Shown here: positions 8,260-17,405 of the stretch, in pieces
Layout: each line of letters starts with the position of its first letter
Numbering within the stretch: the stretch's first letter is position 1
Source of the DNA: Tersicoccus mangrovi
Lineage (GTDB): Bacteria; Actinomycetota; Actinomycetes; Actinomycetales; Micrococcaceae
DNA length: 64,000 bases
Reading direction: 5' to 3'
Assembly (NCBI RefSeq): GCF_036881825.1
Contig: NZ_JBAJMW010000002.1
Location: 310,001-374,000, forward strand
Made by a program: the position numbers and the translations under genes
The notes under the pieces: model-generated
Told to the model about the DNA's origin: nothing
Database searches by the model: none
Seen by the model: the letters and a program-made list of their open reading frames with translations, nothing else

Positions 8260-11200
8260 CTACTGGAGAACGCCGATCCGCTGGCTGATGACGGCCGAGA
8301 CGCCGTCGCCGCGCATGCTCACCCCGTACAGGGCGTCGGCGATCTCCATCGTCCGCTTCTGGTGCGTGATGATGATGAGCTGGCTGGACGCGCGCAGTTC
8401 CTCGAGGATGCCGATGAGCCGCTGCAGGTTGGTGTCGTCGAGGGCCGCCTCGACCTCGTCCATGACGTAGAACGGGCTCGGCCGAGCCATGAAGATCGCC
8501 ACGAGCAGGGCCACCGCCGTGAGAGACCGCTCCCCGCCCGAGAGGAGGGAGAGCCGCTTGACCTTCTTGCCCGCCGGCCGCGCCTCGATCTCGACGCCCG
8601 TGGCGAGCAGGTCGTCCGGGTCGGTCAGCACGAGCCGCCCCTCGCCGCCCGGGAACAGCCGGGAGAACACGTGCTCGAACTGGGCCGCGGTGTCCGCGAA
8701 CGCCGCGCCGAACACCTCCTGCACCCGCTGGTCCACCTCGGCGATGATCTGCAGCAGGTCCGCCCGGCTGGACTTGAGGTCCTCGAGCTGCCCGGAGAGG
8801 AACTTGTGCCGCTCCTCGAGCGCCGCGAACTCCTCCAGCGCCAGCGGGTTGACCTTGCCGAGCGCCGCCAGGTCCCGTTCGGCCTTCCGCAGCCGCTTCA
8901 CCTGCTCCTCGCGGACGAATGGCACCGTGTCGGCGGTGGCCGGCCCGAGCTCGGCCCACTTGTCGTCGACTGGCGCCGTGACCGGCACGGGCACCTCCGG
9001 CCCGTACTCGGCGAGCAGGTTCTCGGCGCTGAGGCCGAGCTCGTCGGCGGCCCGGTTCTGCACGGCCTCGATCGCGGCGCGCTGGCGTTCGCGCGCCAGT
9101 TCGTCGCGGTGCACGCTGTCGACGAGCTGCGCCAGCTCGCGGGAGACGTCCTCGTTGCCGCCCCGCAGGTCGGTCAGCTCCGCGTCCAGCCGCGCCCGCG
9201 TCTGCTCGGCGGCGTCGCGCTCCGCGGCGGCCAGCTCGAGGGAGACGCTCACGTGCGCGGCGACGACGCCGGCGGCCGAGCCCACGGCGAGCGCCTTGGC
9301 GGCCTGGTACCGGCGCCGGCGGGCCCGCTGCTCCGCCTCCGCACGGGCGGCCTTCTCGGTGCGGGCGGCCCGCTCCAGGGACTGGGCCCGCTGCGTGCAG
9401 GAGGTCAGCTGCTCCTCGGTGGAGCGCACGCTCAGCCGCGCCTCCATCTCCGCGGCACGGGCGGCGGTGGCCGCCGCGGCGAGCTCATCGCGCCGGTCGG
9501 TGTCCGGTTCCTCGTCCTGCTCGGGGGCTTCGCGGGCGGCGGCCAGGCGGTCGGCCGCCGCGGTGAGAGCGGTCTGCTCCTTGTCGATGGTGGCGCGCGC
9601 GGTCTCGACGGCGGCCTCGAGCCGGGTGCGCTCCGCCTCGGCCGAGCGCATCGCCGAGCCGAACCCGGCGAGCCGCTCCGCGACGGCCGCGAGCCGGGCG
9701 TCGGAGGCGTGCAGGTCGTCCAGTGCCGCGTCGGCCTCGGCCTTCGCGTCGGTCAGGCGGGCGGTGATACCGGCCTGCGCGAACCGGGCCTGCTCCCACC
9801 GGGAGGCGGCGGCGTCCCGCGCGGTCTGCGACTCGTCGATCGCGGCCTGCAGCTCGATCAGGCTGGCCTCGCTCGCCACACCGCCGTGGGCACTGACGGC
9901 GGTGAACACGTCGCCGTCCTCGGTCACCACGCGGGCGCGCGGGAACGCCGCGAGTACGGTCGCGGCGAGCGCCGCGTCCGGGACGACGACGACGTCGGCG
10001 AGCAGGCTCTCCAACGTGCTCCCGAGGGCCGCTTCGGCGCGGATCAGGGCCGTCGCGCGCAGAGCGCCCTCGGGAAGCTCGGCGTCGTCGGGCAGCAGCG
10101 ACGGCAGCGCCGGCGCCTCGGTGATGAGCAGGTCCGCCCGGCCGGCGTCGCGGTCGCGGAGCAGGTCCAGCGCCCGCTGCGCGGCCTCGTGGTCCGTGAC
10201 GGCGAGCGCCTCGGCGGCCGAGCCGAGCGCGGCGGCGATGGCCGGCTCGTAGCCCTGGGCGACGCCGACCAGCTCGGCCACCCCGCCGACGATGCCGTCC
10301 AGCCGGCCCTCGACGACGGCGTCCCGCAGGGTCTCCGCCCCGTCGCGCCGGTCCAGGCCCACCTGCAGCGCCTCGATCCGGGCGGTCAGCGCGTCGCGCT
10401 CCCGTTCGGCGTCGCGTTCGGCCTGCCGTGCCGTCTCCAGCTCGGCCTCGAGCTCCTCGACGAGGCTGCTCGCCTCCTCGTACGCAGCGTCCAGACCCTC
10501 CTCGCCCTCCTCGACGCCGGCGACCTGACCTTCCAGGGCGGCGAACTCGGAGCGGGCGCCCTCGGCGCGGGCGGTCGCGTCGGCGATCATGCCGCGCAGC
10601 CGGCCGAGCTCCGCCTCAGCCGACTCGACCCGGGTGCGGGCCGCGCCGACGGCCCCGGTGAGCCGGGCGATGCCCTCCCGCCGGTCCGCGGCGGCACGCA
10701 TCAGGGCGGTCAGCCGCTTGTCCTCGGCTGCGGCGTCCGCCTCGGCGCGAGCGCGGGCCTCCAGGGCGGCGGTCAGCGTCTCGCGGGCGGCGTCGAGCGC
10801 GCGGCCCAGGTCGGCCTCCTCGACGCGCACGGCGGCGGCCTGCTGTTCGAGTTGTTCGGGGTCCCGGCCGTTGCGGGCGGGCGCCTCGGCACTGCCGAGC
10901 AACCGGCGACGCTCCTCGGCCAGGTGCGCGAGGGCGGTGAACCTGTCGTGCAGCGAGGAGAGCTGGTACCAGGCGTCACGGGCGGCGTTCAGGGCCGGTG
11001 TGGCCCGGGCGGCGGCGGACTCGAGCTCGCCCTGCCGCTCGCGGCCGGCCTCCAGCCGGGTCTCCAGCTCCGCTCGGCGGGCGCGCAGCGCCTCCTCGTC
11101 GGCCAGGTCGGTGGCCAGCTGCTCGGTCAGGGTCACCAGCTCGTCGGCCAGCAGGCGGGCCCGCGCGTCCCGCACCTCGAACTGGACCTGCTGGGCACGC

Positions 11201-11838
11201 CGGGCGACGGCGGCCTGCTTGCCGAGCGGGGTCAGCTGCCGCCGGATCTCGCCGGTCAGGTCGGTCAGCCGGGTGAGGTTGGCCTGCATCGCCTCGAGCT
11301 TGCGGACCGTCTTCTCCTTGCGGCGCCGGTGCTTGAGGATGCCGGCGGCCTCCTCGATGAAGCCGCGGCGCTCCTCGCCCGTGGCGTGCAGCACGGCGTC
11401 GAGCTGGCCCTGCCCGACGATGACGTGCATCTGCCGGCCGAGCCCGGAGTCGGAGAGCAGTTCCTGGATGTCGAGCAACCGGCACGTGGCGCCGTTGATG
11501 GCGTACTCGGAGCCGCCGGACCGGAACAGGGTCCGGGAGATGGTGACCTCGGTGTACTCGATCGGCAGGGCGCCGTCCGTGTTGTCGATGGTCAGGGACA
11601 CCTGCGCGCGCCCCAGCGGCGGCCGGCCGGACGTCCCGGCGAAGATGACGTCCTCCATCTTGCCGCCGCGCAGGGTCTTGGCGCCCTGCTCCCCCATCAC
11701 CCAGGCGAGGGCGTCGACGACGTTGGACTTGCCGGAGCCGTTGGGACCGACGACGGCGGTCACCCCGGGCTCGAACTGGAAGGTCGTCGCGGACGCGAAG
11801 GACTTGAAGCCGCGCACCGTGAGGGTCTTCAGGTGCAC
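8260..11838 (-). CDS. smc: Chromosome segregation protein SMC
   Basis: SMC is the ring-forming ATPase of bacterial condensin, which works with ScpA and ScpB to fold and segregate the chromosome. The 1192-residue product has the Walker A loop GPNGSGKSN at 31-39, two long alanine/glutamate/arginine-rich coiled-coil arms, a hinge near 500-650 and a C-terminal head with the signature LSGGERSLTAVALL and Walker B FYVMDEVEAALDD. Full length, normal for actinobacteria. Its usual neighbours rnc-mutM upstream are separated from it here by the ole cluster and a secreted hydrolase, and ftsY downstream by the MFS gene. Confidence 0.97.
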   Translation of the reverse strand: MHLKTLTVRGFKSFASATTFQFEPGVTAVVGPNGSGKSNVVDALAWVMGEQGAKTLRGGKMEDVIFAGTSGRPPLGRAQVSLTIDNTDGALPIEYTEVTISRTLFRSGGSEYAINGATCRLLDIQELLSDSGLGRQMHVIVGQGQLDAVLHATGEERRGFIEEAAGILKHRRRKEKTVRKLEAMQANLTRLTDLTGEIRRQLTPLGKQAAVARRAQQVQFEVRDARARLLADELVTLTEQLATDLADEEALRARRAELETRLEAGRERQGELESAAARATPALNAARDAWYQLSSLHDRFTALAHLAEERRRLLGSAEAPARNGRDPEQLEQQAAAVRVEEADLGRALDAARETLTAALEARARAEADAAAEDKRLTALMRAAADRREGIARLTGAVGAARTRVESAEAELGRLRGMIADATARAEGARSEFAALEGQVAGVEEGEEGLDAAYEEASSLVEELEAELETARQAERDAERERDALTARIEALQVGLDRRDGAETLRDAVVEGRLDGIVGGVAELVGVAQGYEPAIAAALGSAAEALAVTDHEAAQRALDLLRDRDAGRADLLITEAPALPSLLPDDAELPEGALRATALIRAEAALGSTLESLLADVVVVPDAALAATVLAAFPRARVVTEDGDVFTAVSAHGGVASEASLIELQAAIDESQTARDAAASRWEQARFAQAGITARLTDAKAEADAALDDLHASDARLAAVAERLAGFGSAMRSAEAERTRLEAAVETARATIDKEQTALTAAADRLAAAREAPEQDEEPDTDRRDELAAAATAARAAEMEARLSVRSTEEQLTSCTQRAQSLERAARTEKAARAEAEQRARRRRYQAAKALAVGSAAGVVAAHVSVSLELAAAERDAAEQTRARLDAELTDLRGGNEDVSRELAQLVDSVHRDELARERQRAAIEAVQNRAADELGLSAENLLAEYGPEVPVPVTAPVDDKWAELGPATADTVPFVREEQVKRLRKAERDLAALGKVNPLALEEFAALEERHKFLSGQLEDLKSSRADLLQIIAEVDQRVQEVFGAAFADTAAQFEHVFSRLFPGGEGRLVLTDPDDLLATGVEIEARPAGKKVKRLSLLSGGERSLTAVALLVAIFMARPSPFYVMDEVEAALDDTNLQRLIGILEELRASSQLIIITHQKRTMEIADALYGVSMRGDGVSAVISQRIGVLQ

Positions 11839-11937
11839 CGGGCCTCCCGTCGCTCACGTCAGCAGATGGTCGAGCGCGTCCGGGTCGAGTCGTGCTCACG
11901 GTCAGCGTATCGGCTGGACCGGTAGTATTCACCGCGG

Positions 11938-11979
11938 TGCATATGCAGCGAAGGGTGCTGACAGTCCATAGTTAACTGT
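11938..11979. promoter_or_regulatory. Palindromes in the smc-oleA divergent promoter region
   Basis: A perfect 10-base palindrome TGCATATGCA (11938-11947) and, 13 bases further, ACAGT-n9-ACTGT lie in the 250-base gap between smc and oleA. They are the only AT-rich patches there and could be operators for oleA. No matching regulator gene is next to them. Confidence 0.35.
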
Positions 11980-12091
11980 GTCGTGTCACGTCCACCCGGA
12001 CGACGTGCGTGCGTGTCCGCTGCGGATACGCCCGCGACGACGGCGCGGCGACGTGCTCCACCCAGCGACGAAAACGACGAAAGCTCGTGAT

Positions 12092-13117
12092 TTGACCGGC
12101 AACGCTACCTTCCTCCACAGCAACACCGCCCTGCTCTCCGTCACGAGCATCGAGGCGCCCGTGGTGGTGACCAGCGCGGAGTTCGACGACCGTCTCGGAG
12201 GCGCCCTCAAGCGTCTGCGGCTGTCCCGCAAGCTGCTGGAACGCGTGGCCGGCATCCGGGAGCGCCGCTGGTGGGCACCGGGGACCGCGTTCGACGACGC
12301 CGCCATCGAGGCCGGCGCGAAGGCGCTGGCCTCCGCCGGCATCGAGCCGGGCCAGGTGGGCCTGCTGATCAACACGTCCGTGACGCGCACCAACCTCGAG
12401 CCCTCCGTGGCCGTCAAGATCCACCACGGCCTCGGGCTGCCCTCCTCCGCCCTGAACTTCGACGTCGCCAACGCGTGCCTCGGCTTCGTCAACGGCATGT
12501 CGCTGGCCGCCAACATGATCGACGCCGGGCAGATCCAGTACGCCGTCATCGTCAACGGCGAGGACGCGCAGGCCACCCAGGAAGCCACCATCGCGCGGCT
12601 CAACGGGCCGGACGCCACCCGGTCGGACTTCAACCGCGAGTTCGCGACCCTCACGCTGGGCTCCGGTGCCGCCGCGGCCGTCCTCGGCCCTGCGGACGCC
12701 CACCCGGGGTCGCACCGCATCGTCGGCGGCGTCTCCCGCGCCGGCAGCGAGCACCACGAGCTGTGCGTCGGCGGCGTCGACGGCATGTACACGGACCACG
12801 GCGGGCTGCTCAAGGGCGGCCTCGAGCTCGTCGTCGACGCCTGGAGCGAGGCCCACGAGAACGGCTGGGACTGGCGGTCGATGGACCGCTACGTCACCCA
12901 CCAGGTCAGCACCATCCATACCGACGCGATCATCGACGCCGTCGGGCTGGACAAGACCCGCGTGCCGATGACGTTCCCCACGTGGGGCAACGTGGGCCCG
13001 GCGTCGCTGCCGATGACCCTGGCCATGGAGTCCCAGACCCTGAACGCCGGGGACCGCGTGCTGTGCATGGGCGTCGGCTCGGGACTGAACACGGCGATGC
13101 TGGAGATCGCCTGGTGA
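12092..13117 (+). CDS. oleA: OleA, fatty acyl-CoA condensing thiolase of olefin synthesis
   Basis: OleA joins two fatty acyl-CoA molecules head to head by a non-decarboxylative Claisen condensation to a beta-keto acid, the first step of long-chain olefin synthesis. With a TTG start the protein has 341 residues, the usual family length. It has the thiolase-fold catalytic residues Cys129 (DVANACLGF), His270 (VTHQVST) and Asn300 (WGNVGPAS), and the NLEPS segment at 101-105, which includes the conserved glutamate position of OleA. The frame is open upstream to a GTG at 11978, but the arginine-rich extension does not look like the family. The stop overlaps the next start as GTGA. Confidence 0.9.
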   Translation: MTGNATFLHSNTALLSVTSIEAPVVVTSAEFDDRLGGALKRLRLSRKLLERVAGIRERRWWAPGTAFDDAAIEAGAKALASAGIEPGQVGLLINTSVTRTNLEPSVAVKIHHGLGLPSSALNFDVANACLGFVNGMSLAANMIDAGQIQYAVIVNGEDAQATQEATIARLNGPDATRSDFNREFATLTLGSGAAAAVLGPADAHPGSHRIVGGVSRAGSEHHELCVGGVDGMYTDHGGLLKGGLELVVDAWSEAHENGWDWRSMDRYVTHQVSTIHTDAIIDAVGLDKTRVPMTFPTWGNVGPASLPMTLAMESQTLNAGDRVLCMGVGSGLNTAMLEIAW

Positions 13118-15774
13118 CATCCGCCTGGCCCGGCGTCCCCGAGGGCTGCTCCCGGTACCTGCCGGTCGTCTCCTCCGCCGCCGTCGACGCGGGCACCACG
13201 CACCGCTGGCACCTGCTCGACAACGCCGCCCTCATCCCCGACGACGTCACGCCCGCCGGCACCCTCCTGTGCGTGCACGGCAACCCCACGTGGGGCTACC
13301 TGTGGCGGTCCCTGCTCGAAGCGGCCGCCCGGCGCACCGCGAGCGACGGCGGCCCGTGGCGGGTCATCGCCGTCGACCAGCTCGACATGGGCTTCTCCGC
13401 CCGCATCGGTGCGCGCCGGCTCGCGGACCGGGTCACCGACCTCGGCGACCTGACCGACGCGCTCGGCCTGACCGGGCCCGTCGTCACCGTGGGCCACGAC
13501 TGGGGCGGCAGCATCAGCCTCGGCTGGGCCGTCGACCACCCCGACCTGCTCGCCGGCGTCGTCCTGACCAACACCGCCGTCCACCAGCCCGCCGGGGAGT
13601 CGATCCCCTGGCCGCTGCGTCTGGCCCTGCATCCGGCGATCCACCGGCCCGGCACGGTCAGCACGACGGCGTTCCTCGACATCACCCTCGGCCTCGCCCG
13701 GCCCGCGCTCGACCCGGCCGTCCGGCGCGCCTACCGCACCCCGTACCGGCACGCCCGCCGGCGCGGCGGCGTCGGCCAGTTCGTCGCCGACATCCCCGTC
13801 GACGCGTCCACGCCGAGCTTACCGGAGCTCGACCGGATCGCCGAGGGCGTGCGCTGCCTCGACGTGCCCGCGCTGATGTTGTGGGGCCCTGAGGACCCGA
13901 TCTTCTCCGACCGGTACCTCCGCGACCTGATCGACCGGCTGCCGCACGCCGACGTCCACCGGTTCGAGGATGCCGGTCACCTGGTGACCGAGGACGCCCC
14001 CGTCGCCGCGACCCTGCTGGGGTGGCTCGGGGAGCGCCTGCCGGCCGACCGCGCCGACACCGACCAGCTGCGCGGCTCCCGGCTGACGTTGGCGGACCGC
14101 GACCACCGGCCGCTGTGGGCCACCCTCGACGACCGGGCCGCCGACACCACGACGGCGGTCGTCGACATGGCCGGCCCCGGCAGCGAGCCCCTGCGCCTGG
14201 GCTGGGACGAGCTGGCCGCCCGCGTCGACCGGTTGCGCCGCGGCCTGACCGCCGTCGGCGTCCGCCCGGGCCACCGGATCAGCCTCCTGGTGCCCCCGGG
14301 CATCGACCTGACGTGCCTCATCTACGCGGGGCTGCGCCTGGGCGCCGTCATCGTCGTCGCCGACGCGGGTCTGGGCGCCCGTGGCCTGTCCCGGGCGGTG
14401 CGCGGTGCCGGGCCGGACTGGGTGATCGGCATCGAGCGTGCCCTCATCGCCGCCCGCGTGTTCGGCTGGCCGGGCCGGCGCATCGCGGTACGCGGGCTCG
14501 ACCGCATCACGCGTCGTGTGCTCGACGTCGACCACACCCTCGCCGAGGTGCTCGCCCACGGGGACGCCGCCCCGGTGGGCGCCCAGCACGAGCCGCGGGC
14601 CGACGACCCGGCGGCCATCCTCTTCACCTCCGGTTCCACCGGTCCCGCCAAGGGCGTCGCCTACACGCACCGGCAGCTTTCCGCCATGTGCCGAGCCGTC
14701 TCGACCACGTACGGCCTGGCTCCCGGCACCGCGCTCGTGGCCGCGTTCGCCCCGTTCGCGCTGCTCGGCCCGGCCCTGGGCGCGACGTCGGTCAGCCCCG
14801 CGATGGACGTCACCGCGCCCGCGACGCTGACGGCGACGGCGCTGGCCGACGCCGCGGCCGCCGTCGACGCGACCGCCGTCTTCGCCTCCCCCGCCGCCCT
14901 GGTCAACGTGCTCGCCACGGCCGACGCGCTCGACGCGTCCCAGTGCGAGGCCCTGGGCCGGATCGACCTCCTGCTCTCCGCCGGGGCGCCGATCGGCGAG
15001 CCGCTGCTGGCCGCCGTTTCCGCCCTGGTCCCGCGTGCCCGGCTGCACACCCCGTACGGGATGACCGAGGCGCTGCCCGTGACGGACATCGACCTGCCGG
15101 GCATCCGTGCCGCGGCGGCCGATGCGGCTGCTGCGTCCGGCTCAGCCGGTGCGGTGGCCGGGGCCGGCAACGGCGTGTGCGTCGGCGCCCCGGTGCCGGG
15201 CGCGCACGTCGCGATCAGCGCGTTCGACGCCGACGGCTCGGCGGTCGGCGACCCGTCCGGCGCCCCGGCCGTGTCCGGGGAGATCCTCGTGGCCGCGCCA
15301 CACGTCAAGGACCACTACGACCGGCTGTACCGCACCGAGGCCGCGGCGTTCGACCGCGGCTGGCACCGCACCGGCGACGTCGGCCACCTCGACGCGGCCG
15401 GCCGCCTGTGGGTCGAGGGCCGGCTGCAGCACGTGCTGCGCACCAGCGGCGGACCGGTCACCCCGGTCGACGCCGAACAGCGGATGGCGACCGTCGACGG
15501 CGTCGCTCGCACGGCCCTCGTGGGGGTCGGGCCGGACGGCTCGCAGGTCGCCGTCGCCGTCGTCGAGACCGACCCCGGTGCCCGCACCGACGGTCCCGCG
15601 CCGCGCGGTGTCACCGAGGCGCTGCGCTCCGTGGTGCCGGACCTCGACCTCGCGGCGGTGCTGCAGGTGCGGCGGCTGCCCACCGACATCCGCCACAACT
15701 CCAAGGTCGACCGTTCGGCGCTAGCAGCGTGGGCCACCGGGGTCCTTGCCGGGAAGAGGGTGTCCGCACCGTGA
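13114..15774 (+). CDS. oleBC: OleBC fusion: beta-lactone decarboxylase and beta-lactone synthetase
   Basis: Two enzymes that are separate in Gram-negative bacteria are one 886-residue protein here. Residues 1 to about 310 are OleB, a haloalkane-dehalogenase-like alpha/beta hydrolase with nucleophile Asp129 (GHDWGGS) and His289 (DAGHLVTE); OleB removes CO2 from a beta-lactone to give the cis-olefin. The rest is OleC, an acyl-adenylating enzyme with the AMP loop FTSGSTGPAKG at 504-514 and a C-terminal lysine segment (IRHNSKVDR); OleC forms the beta-lactone from the beta-hydroxy acid. The fusion is known from Micrococcus and relatives. GTGA overlaps at both ends point to coupled translation with oleA and oleD. 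Confidence 0.93.
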   Translation: MTSAWPGVPEGCSRYLPVVSSAAVDAGTTHRWHLLDNAALIPDDVTPAGTLLCVHGNPTWGYLWRSLLEAAARRTASDGGPWRVIAVDQLDMGFSARIGARRLADRVTDLGDLTDALGLTGPVVTVGHDWGGSISLGWAVDHPDLLAGVVLTNTAVHQPAGESIPWPLRLALHPAIHRPGTVSTTAFLDITLGLARPALDPAVRRAYRTPYRHARRRGGVGQFVADIPVDASTPSLPELDRIAEGVRCLDVPALMLWGPEDPIFSDRYLRDLIDRLPHADVHRFEDAGHLVTEDAPVAATLLGWLGERLPADRADTDQLRGSRLTLADRDHRPLWATLDDRAADTTTAVVDMAGPGSEPLRLGWDELAARVDRLRRGLTAVGVRPGHRISLLVPPGIDLTCLIYAGLRLGAVIVVADAGLGARGLSRAVRGAGPDWVIGIERALIAARVFGWPGRRIAVRGLDRITRRVLDVDHTLAEVLAHGDAAPVGAQHEPRADDPAAILFTSGSTGPAKGVAYTHRQLSAMCRAVSTTYGLAPGTALVAAFAPFALLGPALGATSVSPAMDVTAPATLTATALADAAAAVDATAVFASPAALVNVLATADALDASQCEALGRIDLLLSAGAPIGEPLLAAVSALVPRARLHTPYGMTEALPVTDIDLPGIRAAAADAAAASGSAGAVAGAGNGVCVGAPVPGAHVAISAFDADGSAVGDPSGAPAVSGEILVAAPHVKDHYDRLYRTEAAAFDRGWHRTGDVGHLDAAGRLWVEGRLQHVLRTSGGPVTPVDAEQRMATVDGVARTALVGVGPDGSQVAVAVVETDPGARTDGPAPRGVTEALRSVVPDLDLAAVLQVRRLPTDIRHNSKVDRSALAAWATGVLAGKRVSAP

Positions 15775-16763
15775 CCCCGGGACCCGCCGGGTCCCTCCGG
15801 GTGCTCGTCACCGGCGCGAGCGGCCTGCTCGGGTCCGCCGTCGCCCGCCTGCTCGTCGCGCAGGGCCACGCGGTGCGCACGTTCCAGCGTCGCCCCGCCG
15901 CCGTGCCGGGCGCGACTGACGTCCTTGGTGCGATGACCGACCCCGCTGCCCTCGCGCGGGCCGTCGCCGGCGTCGACGCGGTCATCCACCTCGCGGCCAA
16001 GGTGTCCTTCGCGGGCGATCCGGCCGAGTTCGTCGCGGTCAACGTGGACGGAACCGCGGCCCTGCTCGACGCCGCCCGCACGGCCGGGGTACGTGACGTC
16101 GTGTTCGTCTCCTCTCCGTCGGTCGCCCACCACGGCATGGCGATCGCCGGGGCCGGCGCGGAGCCGGCCGACCCCGCCCGGGCACGCGGCGAGTACGCCC
16201 GCACGAAGGCCGCGGCGGAGCTGCTGGCCCTCGCGGCGGACGCACCGGACTTCCGGGTCACCGCGATCCGCCCGCACATCGTCTGGGGACCGGGCGACAC
16301 GCAGCTCGTCGAGCGCGTGGTCGACCGGGCCCGACGCCGGCGCCTGCCGCTGCTGGACGACGGCGCGGCCCTGATCGACACCACGTACATCGACAACGCG
16401 GCCGCCGCGATCGTCGCCGGGCTGCACCGGATGGACCACGCCCACGGGCAGGCGCTCGTCGTGACCAACGGGCAGCCGCGGACGGTCGGCGAGCTGATCG
16501 GCGGCATCTGCCGGGCCGCAGGCGTCCCGGAGCCGGCGTGGCACGTGCCCGGCCGGGTCGCCCGGGTGGCCGGCGGCCTCATCGAGGCGGCGTGGAGGGT
16601 TCGTCCGGGCCGGGACGAGCCGCCGATGACCCGGTTCCTCGCCGAGCAGCTCTCCACGGCCCACTGGTTCGACCAGCGGCACACCCGCGAGGTGCTCGAC
16701 TGGACGCCGGCGGTCTCGATCGACGAGGGCCTGGCCCGCCTCGCGGCGCACTACCGCCGCTAA
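15771..16763 (+). CDS. oleD: OleD, NADPH-dependent 2-alkyl-3-oxoalkanoate reductase
   Basis: OleD reduces the beta-keto acid made by OleA to a beta-hydroxy acid, which OleC then closes to a lactone. The 330-residue product is an extended short-chain dehydrogenase: Rossmann loop TGASGLLG at 14-21, catalytic serine in VFVSSPS, and Tyr142-x-x-x-Lys146 (YARTK). The GTG start overlaps the oleBC stop. The operon ends here; the stop overlaps by two bases with the stop of the convergent small gene on the other strand, with no terminator hairpin visible between them. Confidence 0.92.
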   Translation: MTPGPAGSLRVLVTGASGLLGSAVARLLVAQGHAVRTFQRRPAAVPGATDVLGAMTDPAALARAVAGVDAVIHLAAKVSFAGDPAEFVAVNVDGTAALLDAARTAGVRDVVFVSSPSVAHHGMAIAGAGAEPADPARARGEYARTKAAAELLALAADAPDFRVTAIRPHIVWGPGDTQLVERVVDRARRRRLPLLDDGAALIDTTYIDNAAAAIVAGLHRMDHAHGQALVVTNGQPRTVGELIGGICRAAGVPEPAWHVPGRVARVAGGLIEAAWRVRPGRDEPPMTRFLAEQLSTAHWFDQRHTREVLDWTPAVSIDEGLARLAAHYRR

Positions 16764-17086
16764 GAGTTGCTCCGGTGCCGCGGCCGTCGTGTGGAGTCCG
16801 CGTGTGGCGTCAGCCGATACCGGCCGACGAGCGCGAACCGGCCTCGATCCGCTGCGCTGCGCTCCTCCACCGGCCGGTAGACCTCGCTGACCTGCGCCGT
16901 CGTCCGACCGGGCCGGACCACCCAGGCGTGGACCTCGGCCAGGTCGTCCGTCTCGACGTCGTGGCTGTCCACCCGCACGAGCTGGCCCTCCTCGGGGTCG
17001 AGCCACAGATCGAGCACCCGCAGCGCGCGGACCTGCTCGTCTACCAGCAGCATGTCCCGCTCGTCGACTCGTTCGGCCCTCAGCAT
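16760..17086 (-). CDS. Hypothetical protein, about 108 residues
   Basis: I do not recognise a family. The product (MLRAERVDERDMLLVDEQVR...) is charged, with alternating hydrophobic pattern in DLWLDPEEGQLVRVDSHDVE and HAWVVRPGRTTAQVSEVYRP, consistent with a small mostly-beta domain, and a basic C-terminus. A GGAAGG lies nine bases before the chosen ATG; an ATG three codons upstream abuts that site directly and is less likely. It is convergent with oleD and divergent from the next small gene. Confidence 0.5.
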   Translation of the reverse strand: MLRAERVDERDMLLVDEQVRALRVLDLWLDPEEGQLVRVDSHDVETDDLAEVHAWVVRPGRTTAQVSEVYRPVEERSAADRGRFALVGRYRLTPHADSTRRPRHRSNS

Positions 17087-17132
17087 GGCGGTCATCCTTC
17101 CGTCGCAGACCAACGCGGCCTACGGTGTGCTC

Positions 17133-17339
17133 ATGACGGCACCGTCCCACCCTCGTCTCCGTCGGGTCGGCCGGCGAGCGGTCGCGTTCTTCGTGCCCTA
17201 CGCCGTCGCGATGGCGCTGATCCCGCGGCTGGGACTGGTGCTGGCGGTGCTGATCGGCCTCGTGACCGCGGCCGTCGTGCAGACCGCCCTCCACGTCATG
17301 TCCGGCGTGAGGCATGATGAGGGCCGCGGTTCTGCGTAG
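17133..17339 (+). CDS. Small membrane protein of unknown function
   Basis: This 68-residue frame has a basic start (MTAPSHPRLRRVGRR) and hydrophobic stretches that could form two membrane helices (AVAFFVPYAVAMALI; GLVLAVLIGLVTAAVVQTAL). No family is recognised. Its stop codon lies in the loop of a very strong hairpin that also ends the convergent hydrolase gene. The ATG has no strong ribosome-binding site but the hydrophobic pattern starts just after it. Confidence 0.5.
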   Translation: MTAPSHPRLRRVGRRAVAFFVPYAVAMALIPRLGLVLAVLIGLVTAAVVQTALHVMSGVRHDEGRGSA

Positions 17340-17357
17340 AGCCGGGGCCCTCATCAT
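17314..17357. terminator. Long bidirectional terminator hairpin
   Basis: Perfect 12-base outer arms (ATGATGAGGGCC / GGCCCTCATCAT) continue through one mismatch into an inner stem, leaving a four-base GCGT loop: about 20 pairs in all. It separates convergent transcripts and contains the stop codon of the small membrane protein in its loop. Confidence 0.85.
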
Positions 17358-17405
17358 CGATGCCGAGCAGCGTGGCGCCGCACGCGCGCGGCGGTCAGCC
17401 GCCGG

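Noticed and set aside
8362..11925. 1187-residue plus-strand open frame opposite smc
   Set aside because: Composition (Gly/Leu/Arg/Glu runs) is that of an antisense shadow; smc is full length with all its motifs.
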